Source of the DNA: Pseudoxanthomonas koreensis | Lineage (GTDB): Bacteria; Pseudomonadota; Gammaproteobacteria; Xanthomonadales; Xanthomonadaceae | DNA length: 64,000 bases | Assembly: GCF_010093225.1 (NCBI RefSeq) | Contig: NZ_PDWM01000006.1 | Coordinates: forward strand, 27,094 to 91,093 | Direction of reading: 5' to 3' | Shown here: piece by piece, positions 56,950 to 64,000 of the stretch | Numbering within the stretch: the stretch's first letter is position 1 | How the letters are laid out: every line of letters starts with the position of its first letter | Notes under the pieces: generated by a model | Told to the model about the DNA's origin: nothing | What the model saw: only the letters and a program-made list of their open reading frames with translations | Database searches by the model: none | Position numbers and translations under genes: made by a program

Positions 56950-58932
56950 TCACTTCCTTCCCCCCGATTGGCGCACCTCCCCATCCCATGGGGCCGTGCT
57001 TCCCATCACATTAACAATTGGACCCCCGTCAAGTCCACAGCCCCCCCCCCGTGATAGCCAACGCCCCAGCGCGTACATACATAGCAGCCTCCCCAGCGCT
57101 GGATCGCGGGCCGGCCCATCCAATTGCCTGATGAGCATTTCGGCCTGCGATGAACCGATCCATGTCGACAGCTGTGAACAAAGCTCACGTGAATTTGGGG
57201 GGGGTTCGGGCCCCCGATGCCCCCAGAGGATCAACTCCAGCCGCCAACCGAGATGCTGTTTGTCCACTCGCAACCGCACGGGCTCTGGCATGCGGCCGCT
57301 CATGGCGTGGCGCAGGATCGGCTTGCTCCAGCCGTCGCGCAGCCGCTGGCGGTCCGGAAAGTGCACGCATAACTCCAGCAGCCGGCGCTCGGTGAATGGG
57401 TGCAGGGGGGTGACGCCATGGCGCGCGGCCACTCGGTAATAGCGCTCGAGACCGACCACCGGGAACGTGTGCATCAGCGCCTCGGCAGCCTCCGGCTCCG
57501 GCGCTGGCAGGGGGGAAAGCGAGCGCAACGCGCGCAGGCGCTCCAGTCGTTCCTCCAGGCGGATACGCTCTGCGAACTCTGGTGCGATCAACGACTGCTC
57601 GACGTAGTGGCGCCGGCGATGCCGGGAGCGCATCGGCCACAAAAGGCGGCGTAGCCAAGCCGGCATTATCGCCGAACGGGCCGCTGGCAGAAGATGCTGC
57701 CAAGGCTGGCCACCATGGATGCGAGCAAGACCACGGGCATTCTCGCGGGCAGCTATCCAGTGACCGCTACGGATTTGTCGGCGCAATGCATCACCAGCGC
57801 TGAACAAGCCGTCGCCGTCGACGCCGTCTATTACTGAATCGACACCTGCCTCCGCTGCTGCCAGATACTGGGCATCCAGAAGCGACATGTTTGCATCGAA
57901 GGGCTCGTCAAACTCATCCAAAAAGGTCAGCAGCCTGGGAAAGCGATCACCGAGGTCAGCCAGATCGGTGACATAAGGCTCGAAGATCGGCATATCGAGG
58001 AGTTGGCAAACCGCTTCGGTTTCTTTGCAGCCGGGCAAGCCACTGTGGATAGCCGAAAAGGTAGGGAGTCTCGTTCGGCCCGCACGCTGGAGCTGTTCTC
58101 CGGCGATGATGGCCAGCGAGGTGGAGTCCAACCCACCGCTGAGCATGCTGCCTACGCGCTCCGGACCCGCCAGGCGTTGAGCCACGGCACGCTCCATGGC
58201 TGCGGTGAGCGCCTCAGCCCACTCGTCGTCACCCTTGGGAAGCGGGCCAATACAGCCCGGCTCCAACTGCCAGTATCGGCTCAGGTGGCATTTCTCTGGG
58301 GTGACCAGCAGGGTGTGCCGAGGTGGGAGGCGCTCGATCGCCAAGTGGAATGTGGATGTGAAGTCCACGCCCTCCAGGCCTTCGATCAGGAAATCTGCGA
58401 TACGCGCCTCGTTGAGATCGTGTGGCACACGTGGATGCGCCAACACGGCTGGCGAACTACTGCCGAAGGCCAGCAGTTTACCCGGCAGATAGTGCACATA
58501 CAGTGGGCGCCCGGCCATACGATCGCGGGCAAGGAATAGACAGGATTTTCGCGGATCGTAGATCGCAAAGGCGAAATCACCGTCGATTCTCTCGGCGCAG
58601 TTATCGCCCCAGCGCAGCCAAGCGAGCAGGATCAGGTCGACAGCGCTCATGGCCACGGATAGGGGGATTTCCAAGGCATGGCGCAGGGCGTCGGACTCAT
58701 CCAAACGTGCATCGGCGACCGCTACGCAGCCCGTTTCCGGGTGGCGAGCGATGAGCTTGGGTATGAGCAGGCCCGACTGCGGCGACCACCAAGAAGCACC
58801 AAAGCCGAGTGACCCTTCGCTCCATTGCGTCAGATGCGGCTTGGCACAGTGCACGCCCGCATGCCGCATCGCGGTCAACGCGCCAGCGTCCGGAACACCG
58901 TCGAGTGCCCAGTAGCCAAAGATCGCCTTCAT
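56950..58932 (-). CDS. Lasso macrolactam synthetase (asparagine synthetase-like cyclase)
   Basis: A 660-residue homologue of asparagine synthetase that adenylates the ring-forming Glu/Asp and closes the macrolactam. The N-terminal glutaminase-like domain lacks Cys2 (MKAIFGYWALDG), so it cannot hydrolyse glutamine. The synthetase domain has MLSGGLDSTSLA (about 263-274) and VIDGVDGDGLFSAGDALR, both typical of lasso C proteins (McjC-like). Near the C-terminus, a C8 run (in the PEPPPNS segment) and a G10 run (in SRGGGCG) make the frame length-sensitive. Its ATG overlaps the kinase stop. Confidence 0.87.
   Translation of the reverse strand: MKAIFGYWALDGVPDAGALTAMRHAGVHCAKPHLTQWSEGSLGFGASWWSPQSGLLIPKLIARHPETGCVAVADARLDESDALRHALEIPLSVAMSAVDLILLAWLRWGDNCAERIDGDFAFAIYDPRKSCLFLARDRMAGRPLYVHYLPGKLLAFGSSSPAVLAHPRVPHDLNEARIADFLIEGLEGVDFTSTFHLAIERLPPRHTLLVTPEKCHLSRYWQLEPGCIGPLPKGDDEWAEALTAAMERAVAQRLAGPERVGSMLSGGLDSTSLAIIAGEQLQRAGRTRLPTFSAIHSGLPGCKETEAVCQLLDMPIFEPYVTDLADLGDRFPRLLTFLDEFDEPFDANMSLLDAQYLAAAEAGVDSVIDGVDGDGLFSAGDALRRQIRSGHWIAARENARGLARIHGGQPWQHLLPAARSAIMPAWLRRLLWPMRSRHRRRHYVEQSLIAPEFAERIRLEERLERLRALRSLSPLPAPEPEAAEALMHTFPVVGLERYYRVAARHGVTPLHPFTERRLLELCVHFPDRQRLRDGWSKPILRHAMSGRMPEPVRLRVDKQHLGWRLELILWGHRGPEPPPNSRELCSQLSTWIGSSQAEMLIRQLDGPARDPALGRLLCMYALGRWLSRGGGCGLDGGPIVNVMGSTAPWDGEVRQSGGRK
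57041..57050 (-). repeat. G10 homopolymer in the lasso cyclase gene
   Basis: Ten consecutive G on the coding strand near the cyclase 3' end. With ten, the frame runs to 56950. With nine or twelve it would stop at 57006 after RGGAVDLTGVQLLM (or one Gly more); with eleven it would stop after RGGGLWT. Such tracts are prone to slippage, so the tract may vary in the population or may be misread in the assembly. An eight-base C run (coding strand) lies at 57197-57204. Confidence 0.75.
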
Positions 58933-59900
58933 GCCTGCAAGGTTCCGATGTGCTGCTCAAGCAGACCGGTCAATCGGCCGTTTCCAGCATAGTCACGTGG
59001 ATACAGCAACTTGAATGCAGGGATCCGGCGCAGCACCTCTGCGGCCTGCCCGAGCAGCGCGGCAGTATGCGAAGCCGATCTCATGTCTAGCCGGAAGCTG
59101 TGCTCGACGATCGCCATACAGGCCGCGGCGGACGACAGTGGGACGATAGCGTGTTCGACAGCAACCACAGTGGGGTCATTGAGTAGATAGATCGCGTGCA
59201 CCGGTCGAGGGTGACTCATGCCGACTTGTGTCACGGGTACTCGCCGCTTGCGCGAGTATGCTGCCACGGAAGTAGTAGCCTGCCCCTCACCGAAAGTCTG
59301 GCCGATGCTGTCTCCGTAAAGGCGCAAACTGGGGTAGGTGGGCACGGCGGTAACATCCAAGTTCTCCGTACCCAACAGAGCGCAGTCGTCGGACAGAAGG
59401 CGATGGCCGGCATGGTGCAGCATGCCCGCCAAGGTGGACTTGCCCCAGCCGCTGCGGCCAAGAAACAGCGCGGTACGCGTACCTATCTCAACCGCACTGG
59501 CGTGAATGACCAGTTCACCACGATGGGCGAGCAATCGAGGCAACACCTGGTCCACGAGGAGGTGTTCAAAGGTGTCGAGAGACAGACCGGCCCTTGGCTC
59601 GGCAGTGATGCGGGTGGCACCGAGATCGATAAGAAAATCGCAAAGACCAGGAAAGCGCAACCTGTACGCTTCGGCACAGCGGGCCAGCGAAAGCACGCAG
59701 GCACTACCACCATCCTCATGCCAATGATGCAGCCATGTGTCCACATGGAGCGGGTTCTCACAAGGCGTGACGACCACAACTTCGATCACACCGCCTTCTG
59801 CTGCGCCTTCTTCTCCGGGCTGCAGAGCCTGCAAGGTGACGTCCGTTCGGACCAGGTGGGCGCCAAAGCGATAATGATGATAGGCCGGGATGGATTGCAT
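58929..59900 (-). CDS. HPr-kinase-like protein of the lasso cluster
   Basis: A 323-residue protein with the HPr kinase/phosphorylase C-terminal fold. The P-loop is FLGRSGWGKSTLAGML (about 145-160) and RLLSDDCALL follows, as in the HprK family; VIHASAVEIGTRTA precedes it. In paeninodin-type lasso clusters a kinase of this type phosphorylates the side chain of the C-terminal Ser. Here the predicted tail has no Ser or Thr, so its substrate is unclear. First gene of the leftward lasso operon; a TAGAAT -10-like element lies at 59915-59910. Confidence 0.82.
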   Translation of the reverse strand: MQSIPAYHHYRFGAHLVRTDVTLQALQPGEEGAAEGGVIEVVVVTPCENPLHVDTWLHHWHEDGGSACVLSLARCAEAYRLRFPGLCDFLIDLGATRITAEPRAGLSLDTFEHLLVDQVLPRLLAHRGELVIHASAVEIGTRTALFLGRSGWGKSTLAGMLHHAGHRLLSDDCALLGTENLDVTAVPTYPSLRLYGDSIGQTFGEGQATTSVAAYSRKRRVPVTQVGMSHPRPVHAIYLLNDPTVVAVEHAIVPLSSAAACMAIVEHSFRLDMRSASHTAALLGQAAEVLRRIPAFKLLYPRDYAGNGRLTGLLEQHIGTLQA

Positions 59901-60024
59901 ATGTCGGGCATTCTAAGGCCTTGCTGCTGCGCGTAAGACTACGGGTCCTGATACTGTTTCCGGGCACGCCCCTGCTGACGCGGGCATTCGGAGCAGCTAC
60001 GGTGCGGATGAGTCGGAGAGCTGT

Positions 60025-61110
60025 ATGAGTGGGCAGCGCGGAGCGCTTGCAGCCGCATTGGCCGGATCTTTGCCTGCCTCGCGGACTTGTGTAGGGGATT
60101 CCCGGGCTCTGTTGGACTGCGCCTGGCACGAAGGAGTCCTTGGCCTGCTGGCGGCGCGGGTAGATGGGCAGCCTGAAGTACCCGAGCCCGTGCGTGCCGC
60201 TTGTGCCGACTGGATCCGCGCACAAACGGCGGTTTTGATGATGCGCCAAGTGCGATTGCGGCAGGTGCTTGTGGCGCTGGATGAGGCGCGGATACGACCG
60301 CTGGTGCTCAAGGGCGCAGCGCTGTCGCAGTGGCTGTATCCCTCCCCCCACCTGCGTGAAGCGTCCGATGTGGACCTGTTGTTTGCCAGTCGTATCGATG
60401 CAGAACGCGCCTCCGCAACCTTGGCGTCACTGGACTTCTTCACACCTTACCGGCCGGGTCGTTTCCAGCACGAGCTCTTGTGCCGTTCTGCTGATGGGAA
60501 GCTCGACCTGGACCTGCACTGGGCACTGAGCGACTGGCCGATGTTGGGCCAAATACCCGATTTCACTACTCTGCTCGAGGCTTCGATCCCGCTGCCCGGA
60601 CTGGGTACGCATGCACGCGGCCTCGACGCCCCGCACGCCCTGCTCCACGCCTGCATCCACCGCGCCTCCAACCTTGCAGCCGGCCTCGGCGACCGCCTCA
60701 AGTGGCTGTACGACCTGCACCTGCTGGCGGCCGTGCTCGATCGCGATGGCCACTGGCCGCGGTTCGTGGCCGCCTGCCTACAGGCGCAGGCCTGCGGCAT
60801 CGCCGACGAAGGCCTGGCCGCGAGCGCAGGCCTGTTCGGCACTGTGGTGCCTGGGCCGGTGAGGCAGGCACTTGCCGATGGCCGCAAGTCCGAACCGCTG
60901 GACGCCGGCAGGTTGTCCGACTGGCGCTACATCCAGCGACTCAACTTCCGCGCGTTGCCGGGCTGGGGGGCGAGGCTGGCCTGGCTCGGCGACCGCCTGC
61001 TGCCGCCGGCCGGACACCTGCGCGCGCTGTACGGCGAGGACCTTGGCTATCCGCGGCTGCTGTGGCGGCGCCTGCGCCGCGCCGGGTCACGCCTGGTCGG
61101 GCTGGGCTGA
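60025..61110 (+). CDS. Nucleotidyltransferase-fold protein of the lasso cluster (NTP_transf_5-like)
   Basis: A 361-residue protein with the NTP_transf_5 signature: LVLKGAALSQWLYPSPHLREASDVDLLF (about 92-119), then DLDLHWALSDWP, and a helical C-terminal half (APHALLHACIHRASNL...LKWLYDLHLL). Homologues occur in lasso and other RiPP clusters beside HPr-kinase-like genes and are thought to modify the peptide or its phosphate. ATG 60025 follows GGAGA. It is divergent from the kinase and its end overlaps the convergent B2 gene by 24 bases. Confidence 0.83.
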   Translation: MSGQRGALAAALAGSLPASRTCVGDSRALLDCAWHEGVLGLLAARVDGQPEVPEPVRAACADWIRAQTAVLMMRQVRLRQVLVALDEARIRPLVLKGAALSQWLYPSPHLREASDVDLLFASRIDAERASATLASLDFFTPYRPGRFQHELLCRSADGKLDLDLHWALSDWPMLGQIPDFTTLLEASIPLPGLGTHARGLDAPHALLHACIHRASNLAAGLGDRLKWLYDLHLLAAVLDRDGHWPRFVAACLQAQACGIADEGLAASAGLFGTVVPGPVRQALADGRKSEPLDAGRLSDWRYIQRLNFRALPGWGARLAWLGDRLLPPAGHLRALYGEDLGYPRLLWRRLRRAGSRLVGLG

Positions 61111-61539
61111 GGCGCGCGCGAAGGGTAGATAGCCGGCGTCGGAAGTCAGCAACGGCGCGCCCTCCAGTTCGACCCATGCATGCGCGCGGAACGGGCCGTC
61201 TGCGTGCGCGGGCACGCCCAGCTGCAGCACGGGCCGCAGGCCGCGCCGGCGCAACCAGCCGTAAAGCAGCAGCGCCCGACGCAGGCAGGCAGCCTCGCCC
61301 AGGCTGTGCAGGCCGGCGCTGGCGGCCAGCCGCGCCAGCGCGCGGGCGTCGGCCAGGTCGGCTTCGCTGGCCGGCTGCGGCGAGGGATGCATCGACAGGC
61401 GTTCGACCAGCCGCCGGGTGCGGGCGTAGCCCAGCACGGCCAGGCTGGCGTGCAACGGCCACAGGCCGGCGACGCAGCCGAGCAGGCGGCGCCTGTCGCG
61501 CCAGTCCATTTCGCGCCAGCGTGCGAGCCGGCGCCCCAT
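61087..61539 (-). CDS. Lasso leader peptidase B2 (transglutaminase-like cysteine protease)
   Basis: A 150-residue McjB C-terminal-like protein that cuts the leader from the precursor. Catalytic triad: Cys85 in LGEAACLRRALLLYGWLRRRGL, His120 in PFRAHAWVELEG, and Asp134 in TSDAGYLPF. The ATG starts one base after the B1 stop. Free-standing B1 and B2 proteins are one of the two common arrangements; McjB has them fused. Confidence 0.88.
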   Translation of the reverse strand: MGRRLARWREMDWRDRRRLLGCVAGLWPLHASLAVLGYARTRRLVERLSMHPSPQPASEADLADARALARLAASAGLHSLGEAACLRRALLLYGWLRRRGLRPVLQLGVPAHADGPFRAHAWVELEGAPLLTSDAGYLPFARASAQPDQA

Positions 61540-61540
61540 C

Positions 61541-61834
61541 TCAGTCGATCCTGACCAGCCCCGCCGCGGACAGCTCGCGCACCAGCCCCAGCAGGTCTTC
61601 CTGGATGCGTTCGGGTTCGGCTTCGAATTCGGTGCACAGCACCGCATGCACCTGCGCCAGTGCGGCGCCATCGGCCATCAGTTCCCAGATGCGCGTGCCG
61701 ACCGGGTCAAGGCCGAAATAGCGCTCGCTGGCCAGGTCCAGCAACACGACTTCGTCGCCCACTTCCTGCTTCAGCACTTCGTCGGACGGGTGCACGCTGT
61801 GGGCGAGCGTGACGGGTTGCGGCGTTGCGGTCAT
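61541..61834 (-). CDS. PqqD-like lasso B1 protein (RiPP recognition element)
   Basis: A 97-residue PqqD-family protein: EVLKQEVGDEVVLLDLASERYFGLDPVGTRIWELMADGAALAQVHAVL. The fold binds the leader through its W-x2-P-x-L-x3-G motif and presents the precursor to the B2 protease. It lies upstream of B2 on the same strand and is divergent from the ABC exporter, with 48 bases between the start codons. Confidence 0.88.
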   Translation of the reverse strand: MTATPQPVTLAHSVHPSDEVLKQEVGDEVVLLDLASERYFGLDPVGTRIWELMADGAALAQVHAVLCTEFEAEPERIQEDLLGLVRELSAAGLVRID

Positions 61835-61882
61835 GCTAGGGACTTCGGACCCGGATCGGGCGACAGGGTAGGCGAGCGGGGC

Positions 61883-63544
61883 ATGCGGGGTAAAGGGGAA
61901 GCGCGGGCGCAACTGCGGCGGTTGCTGCGCCCGCACCTGCCGGCGTTGGCGCTGGCTTTGGGGCTGATGTTCGTGCAGAGCGCCGCGGCGCTGGCCCAGC
62001 CCTGGGTCGCGGGCCAGCTGACCTCGCGGCTGGTGTTCGCCGAGGGCCTCACCGACCTGCTGTGGCTGCTGTTCGCGCTGGTCGCCGCGCAGGCGGCGCT
62101 CGGGTATGCGGTGTCGGTGCAGCTGCAGGCGGTGTCCGGCCGGCTGGTGGCCGACGCCGGCGCGCAGCTGTACGCGCACCTGCAGTCGCTGCCGCTGGCC
62201 TGGCACCAGGAGCGCCGCCGCGGCGACGTGCTGTCGCTGCTCACCGGCGACATCTACCGCCTGGGCGGCTACCTCACCGGTACCCTGGTGCCGCTGCTGC
62301 CGCTGCTGTTCACCCTGGTCGGTGCGCTGGTGATGATGCTGCGCCTGGCGCCGGCCATCGCAGTAGCAATTGCGGTGCTGATGCCGCTGCTGTTCATCGT
62401 GCTGAAGCTGGTCGGGCGGCAGCTGCGGCCGCTGGGTAATGCGGCGATGCAGGCCTGGGCCGAGCAGTCGGCGCTGGCCGAGCAGAACCTGGCGATGCTG
62501 CCGGTGATCAAGGGCTTCGACACCGGGCAGCTGGAAGCCGGGCGCTACGGCCGCAGCGCCCTGGACCTGCACCTGGTCACCCTGCGCCAGGCGCGGCTGG
62601 AAGGGGCGATTTCGCCAGTTGTGCGGGTACTCAGCGCCGGCGTGATCCTGCTGCTGCTGGGCGTGGCCGGGCGCCTGGTGGTGCGCGACGAGCTGACGGC
62701 CGGGCAGCTGGTCAGCCTGTTCCTGTACGGCCTGGTGCTGGTGGCGCCGGTCAGCCAGCTGTCGCAGCTGTACGGCCACACCCAGTCGGCGCGCGGCGCG
62801 CTGGACCGGCTGCTCGAGGCCATGGCCGCGATGCCCGAGCGCGACGACGGCACCCGCGTGCTGCAGGACCTGCGCGGCGAGGTGCGTTTCGAAGGCGTGC
62901 ATTTCGCCTATCCGGGGCGGCCGCCGCTGTTCGAAGGGCTGGACCTGCACGTGCGCGCCGGCGAAACCCTGGCGCTGACCGGCCCCAACGGCGCCGGCAA
63001 GAGCACCCTGGCGCACCTGCTGCAGCGGCTGGTGGAGCCGCAGGCCGGCCGCATCCTGGTCGACGGCATCGACCTGCGCGAAGCGACCCTGTCTTCGCTG
63101 CGCGCGCAGGTCGGCGTGGTCGCGCAGCAGGTGCTGCTGTTCAACGCCACGGTGGCCGAGAACATCGCCTATGGCCGCGCCGATGCGGACGGCGAGGAGA
63201 TCCGGCGCGCGGCGCACGCGGCGCGTGCCCACGACTTCATCATGGCCCTGCCGCAGGGCTACGACACGGTGATCGGCGACCAGGGCGTGAAGCTGTCCGG
63301 CGGGCAGAAGCAGCGCGTCTCGCTGGCGCGGGCGCTGCTGCGCGACCCGGCGGTACTGGTGCTGGACGAGGCCACGGCGATGTTCGATCCGGACGGGGAG
63401 CGCGAGTTCATCGATGAATGCCACGCGCTGCTGGCGCGGCGCACGGTGCTGCTGATCACCCATCGCCCGGCCAGCCTGGCGCTGGCCGACCGCATCGTGC
63501 GGCTGGACGGAGGGCGGCTGGAGGAAGTCGCGCGCGACGGATGA
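61883..63544 (+). CDS. Lasso-peptide ABC exporter (McjD-like)
   Basis: A 553-residue half-transporter: six-helix exporter domain (about 15-290), then an ATPase with Walker A GPNGAGKST (about 367-375), signature LSGGQ (about 471) and Walker B VLVLDEATAMFD. It would export the mature peptide and give self-immunity. The N-terminal C39 peptidase found in some bacteriocin exporters is absent, consistent with leader removal by B2. Its stop overlaps the VanZ-like gene start. Confidence 0.87.
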   Translation: MRGKGEARAQLRRLLRPHLPALALALGLMFVQSAAALAQPWVAGQLTSRLVFAEGLTDLLWLLFALVAAQAALGYAVSVQLQAVSGRLVADAGAQLYAHLQSLPLAWHQERRRGDVLSLLTGDIYRLGGYLTGTLVPLLPLLFTLVGALVMMLRLAPAIAVAIAVLMPLLFIVLKLVGRQLRPLGNAAMQAWAEQSALAEQNLAMLPVIKGFDTGQLEAGRYGRSALDLHLVTLRQARLEGAISPVVRVLSAGVILLLLGVAGRLVVRDELTAGQLVSLFLYGLVLVAPVSQLSQLYGHTQSARGALDRLLEAMAAMPERDDGTRVLQDLRGEVRFEGVHFAYPGRPPLFEGLDLHVRAGETLALTGPNGAGKSTLAHLLQRLVEPQAGRILVDGIDLREATLSSLRAQVGVVAQQVLLFNATVAENIAYGRADADGEEIRRAAHAARAHDFIMALPQGYDTVIGDQGVKLSGGQKQRVSLARALLRDPAVLVLDEATAMFDPDGEREFIDECHALLARRTVLLITHRPASLALADRIVRLDGGRLEEVARDG

Positions 63545-64000
63545 GCACAGACGATCCGACGCTGGCCGCGGGGGCAGGCCTGGCCGGGACGGTGCCGGCG
63601 GCTGCGGGCAAGGCGTCGCAACCGGCCTGGCTGACCTGGCTGGCGCGTGCTGCCCTGGTGCTGGCCTTGCTGGTGGTGGCGGTCGCCGTGCTGCTGCCGA
63701 ACACGCAGCTGGCCGCGCTGCGCGTCGCCAGCCCGTGGCTGAGCCATGCGATCTCGCGGACCGAAATGCTGTGGCCGGCCGTGGACATGGTGCATGTGGT
63801 GATGTTCGCCGCCGTGGGCCTGCTGGCCGCGCTGGCCTTCCCCGCGGTGCGCTTCGGGCGGTTGCTGCTGGTGTTGTTCGTGCTGGCGGCGTCCACCGAG
63901 TTCGTGCAGATCTGGGTGCCGGGGCGGACGTCGAGCCTGTTCGAGGTGGTGCTGGACGTGGTCGCGGGGGCGGTGGGGCTGGGGGTGGTGTTTGCGGCCC
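63541..64000 (+). CDS. VanZ-like membrane protein, cut by the window edge
   Basis: At least 153 residues are visible. A polar N-terminus of about 30 residues is followed by membrane helices (about 37-55, 83-100, 105-122) and the VanZ signature STEFVQIWVPGRTSSLFEVVLDVVAGAVGLG. VanZ relatives alter sensitivity to envelope-acting antibiotics such as teicoplanin, or accompany polysaccharide loci. ATGA-coupled to the exporter gene; no stop before 64000. Confidence 0.75.
   Translation, partial: MSTDDPTLAAGAGLAGTVPAAAGKASQPAWLTWLARAALVLALLVVAVAVLLPNTQLAALRVASPWLSHAISRTEMLWPAVDMVHVVMFAAVGLLAALAFPAVRFGRLLLVLFVLAASTEFVQIWVPGRTSSLFEVVLDVVAGAVGLGVVFAA

Overview
The window is high-GC DNA from a gammaproteobacterium, most likely a member of the Xanthomonadaceae/Lysobacteraceae. 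The evidence is the bioB-bioF-bioH-bioC order, a MarR-type EPS-associated regulator inside a polysaccharide locus, GTAG-headed REP pairs like those described in Stenotrophomonas, and generally Xanthomonas-like protein sequences. The genus cannot be fixed from the sequence alone. No tRNA, rRNA, CRISPR array or complete transposon was seen.

Layout. 1-6.2 kb: a persulfide-sensor-like ArsR regulator and a rhodanese, transcribed divergently from a small membrane protein, an RND adaptor, an RND pump and a Tll0287-like haem-motif lipoprotein. 6.2-10.8 kb: a TonB-dependent receptor and, behind an FNR/DNR-type box, a cytochrome cd1 nitrite reductase with an extra N-terminal cytochrome c domain. 10.8-16.3 kb: mnmG, a candidate sigma-54-driven small RNA, a lipoprotein, a PLP enzyme, a YdcF-like protein and a SnoaL-like protein. 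16.3-21.2 kb: biotin genes bioB-bioF-bioH-bioC on the minus strand, with a BirA-type operator between bioB and comF. bioF carries a frameshift. 21.2-25.3 kb: a REP pair, two HdeD-like proteins, and a LacI regulator next to an AGE-family epimerase.

25.3-56.6 kb is a large exopolysaccharide locus. It encodes a PHP-type tyrosine phosphatase, an OPX export lipoprotein, a BY-kinase co-polymerase, an unusual membrane J-domain protein, a TPR protein, two paralogous small secreted proteins, two polymerase-like membrane proteins, nucleotide-sugar enzymes, a flippase, six glycosyltransferases and an asparagine synthetase. A low-GC serotype-like core lies at about 40.2-43.8 kb. Between 47 and 55.5 kb the locus is interrupted by a Fic protein and three toxin-antitoxin-like modules (hipBA, TumE/TumA and XRE/AbiEii). 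The Fic protein and each module have a conspicuous repeat or palindrome upstream.

56.7-63.5 kb is a proteobacterial lasso-peptide (RiPP) gene set: precursor, lasso cyclase, HPr-kinase-like protein, nucleotidyltransferase-fold protein, B2 leader peptidase, PqqD-like B1/RRE protein and ABC exporter. The predicted core begins with Ser, has Glu at position 8 for an eight-residue ring, carries two cysteines in the tail and ends in Pro. The cyclase gene contains a G10 homopolymer near its 3' end whose length decides the C-terminus. This is the strongest candidate in the window for a new natural product. A VanZ-like gene runs off the right edge.
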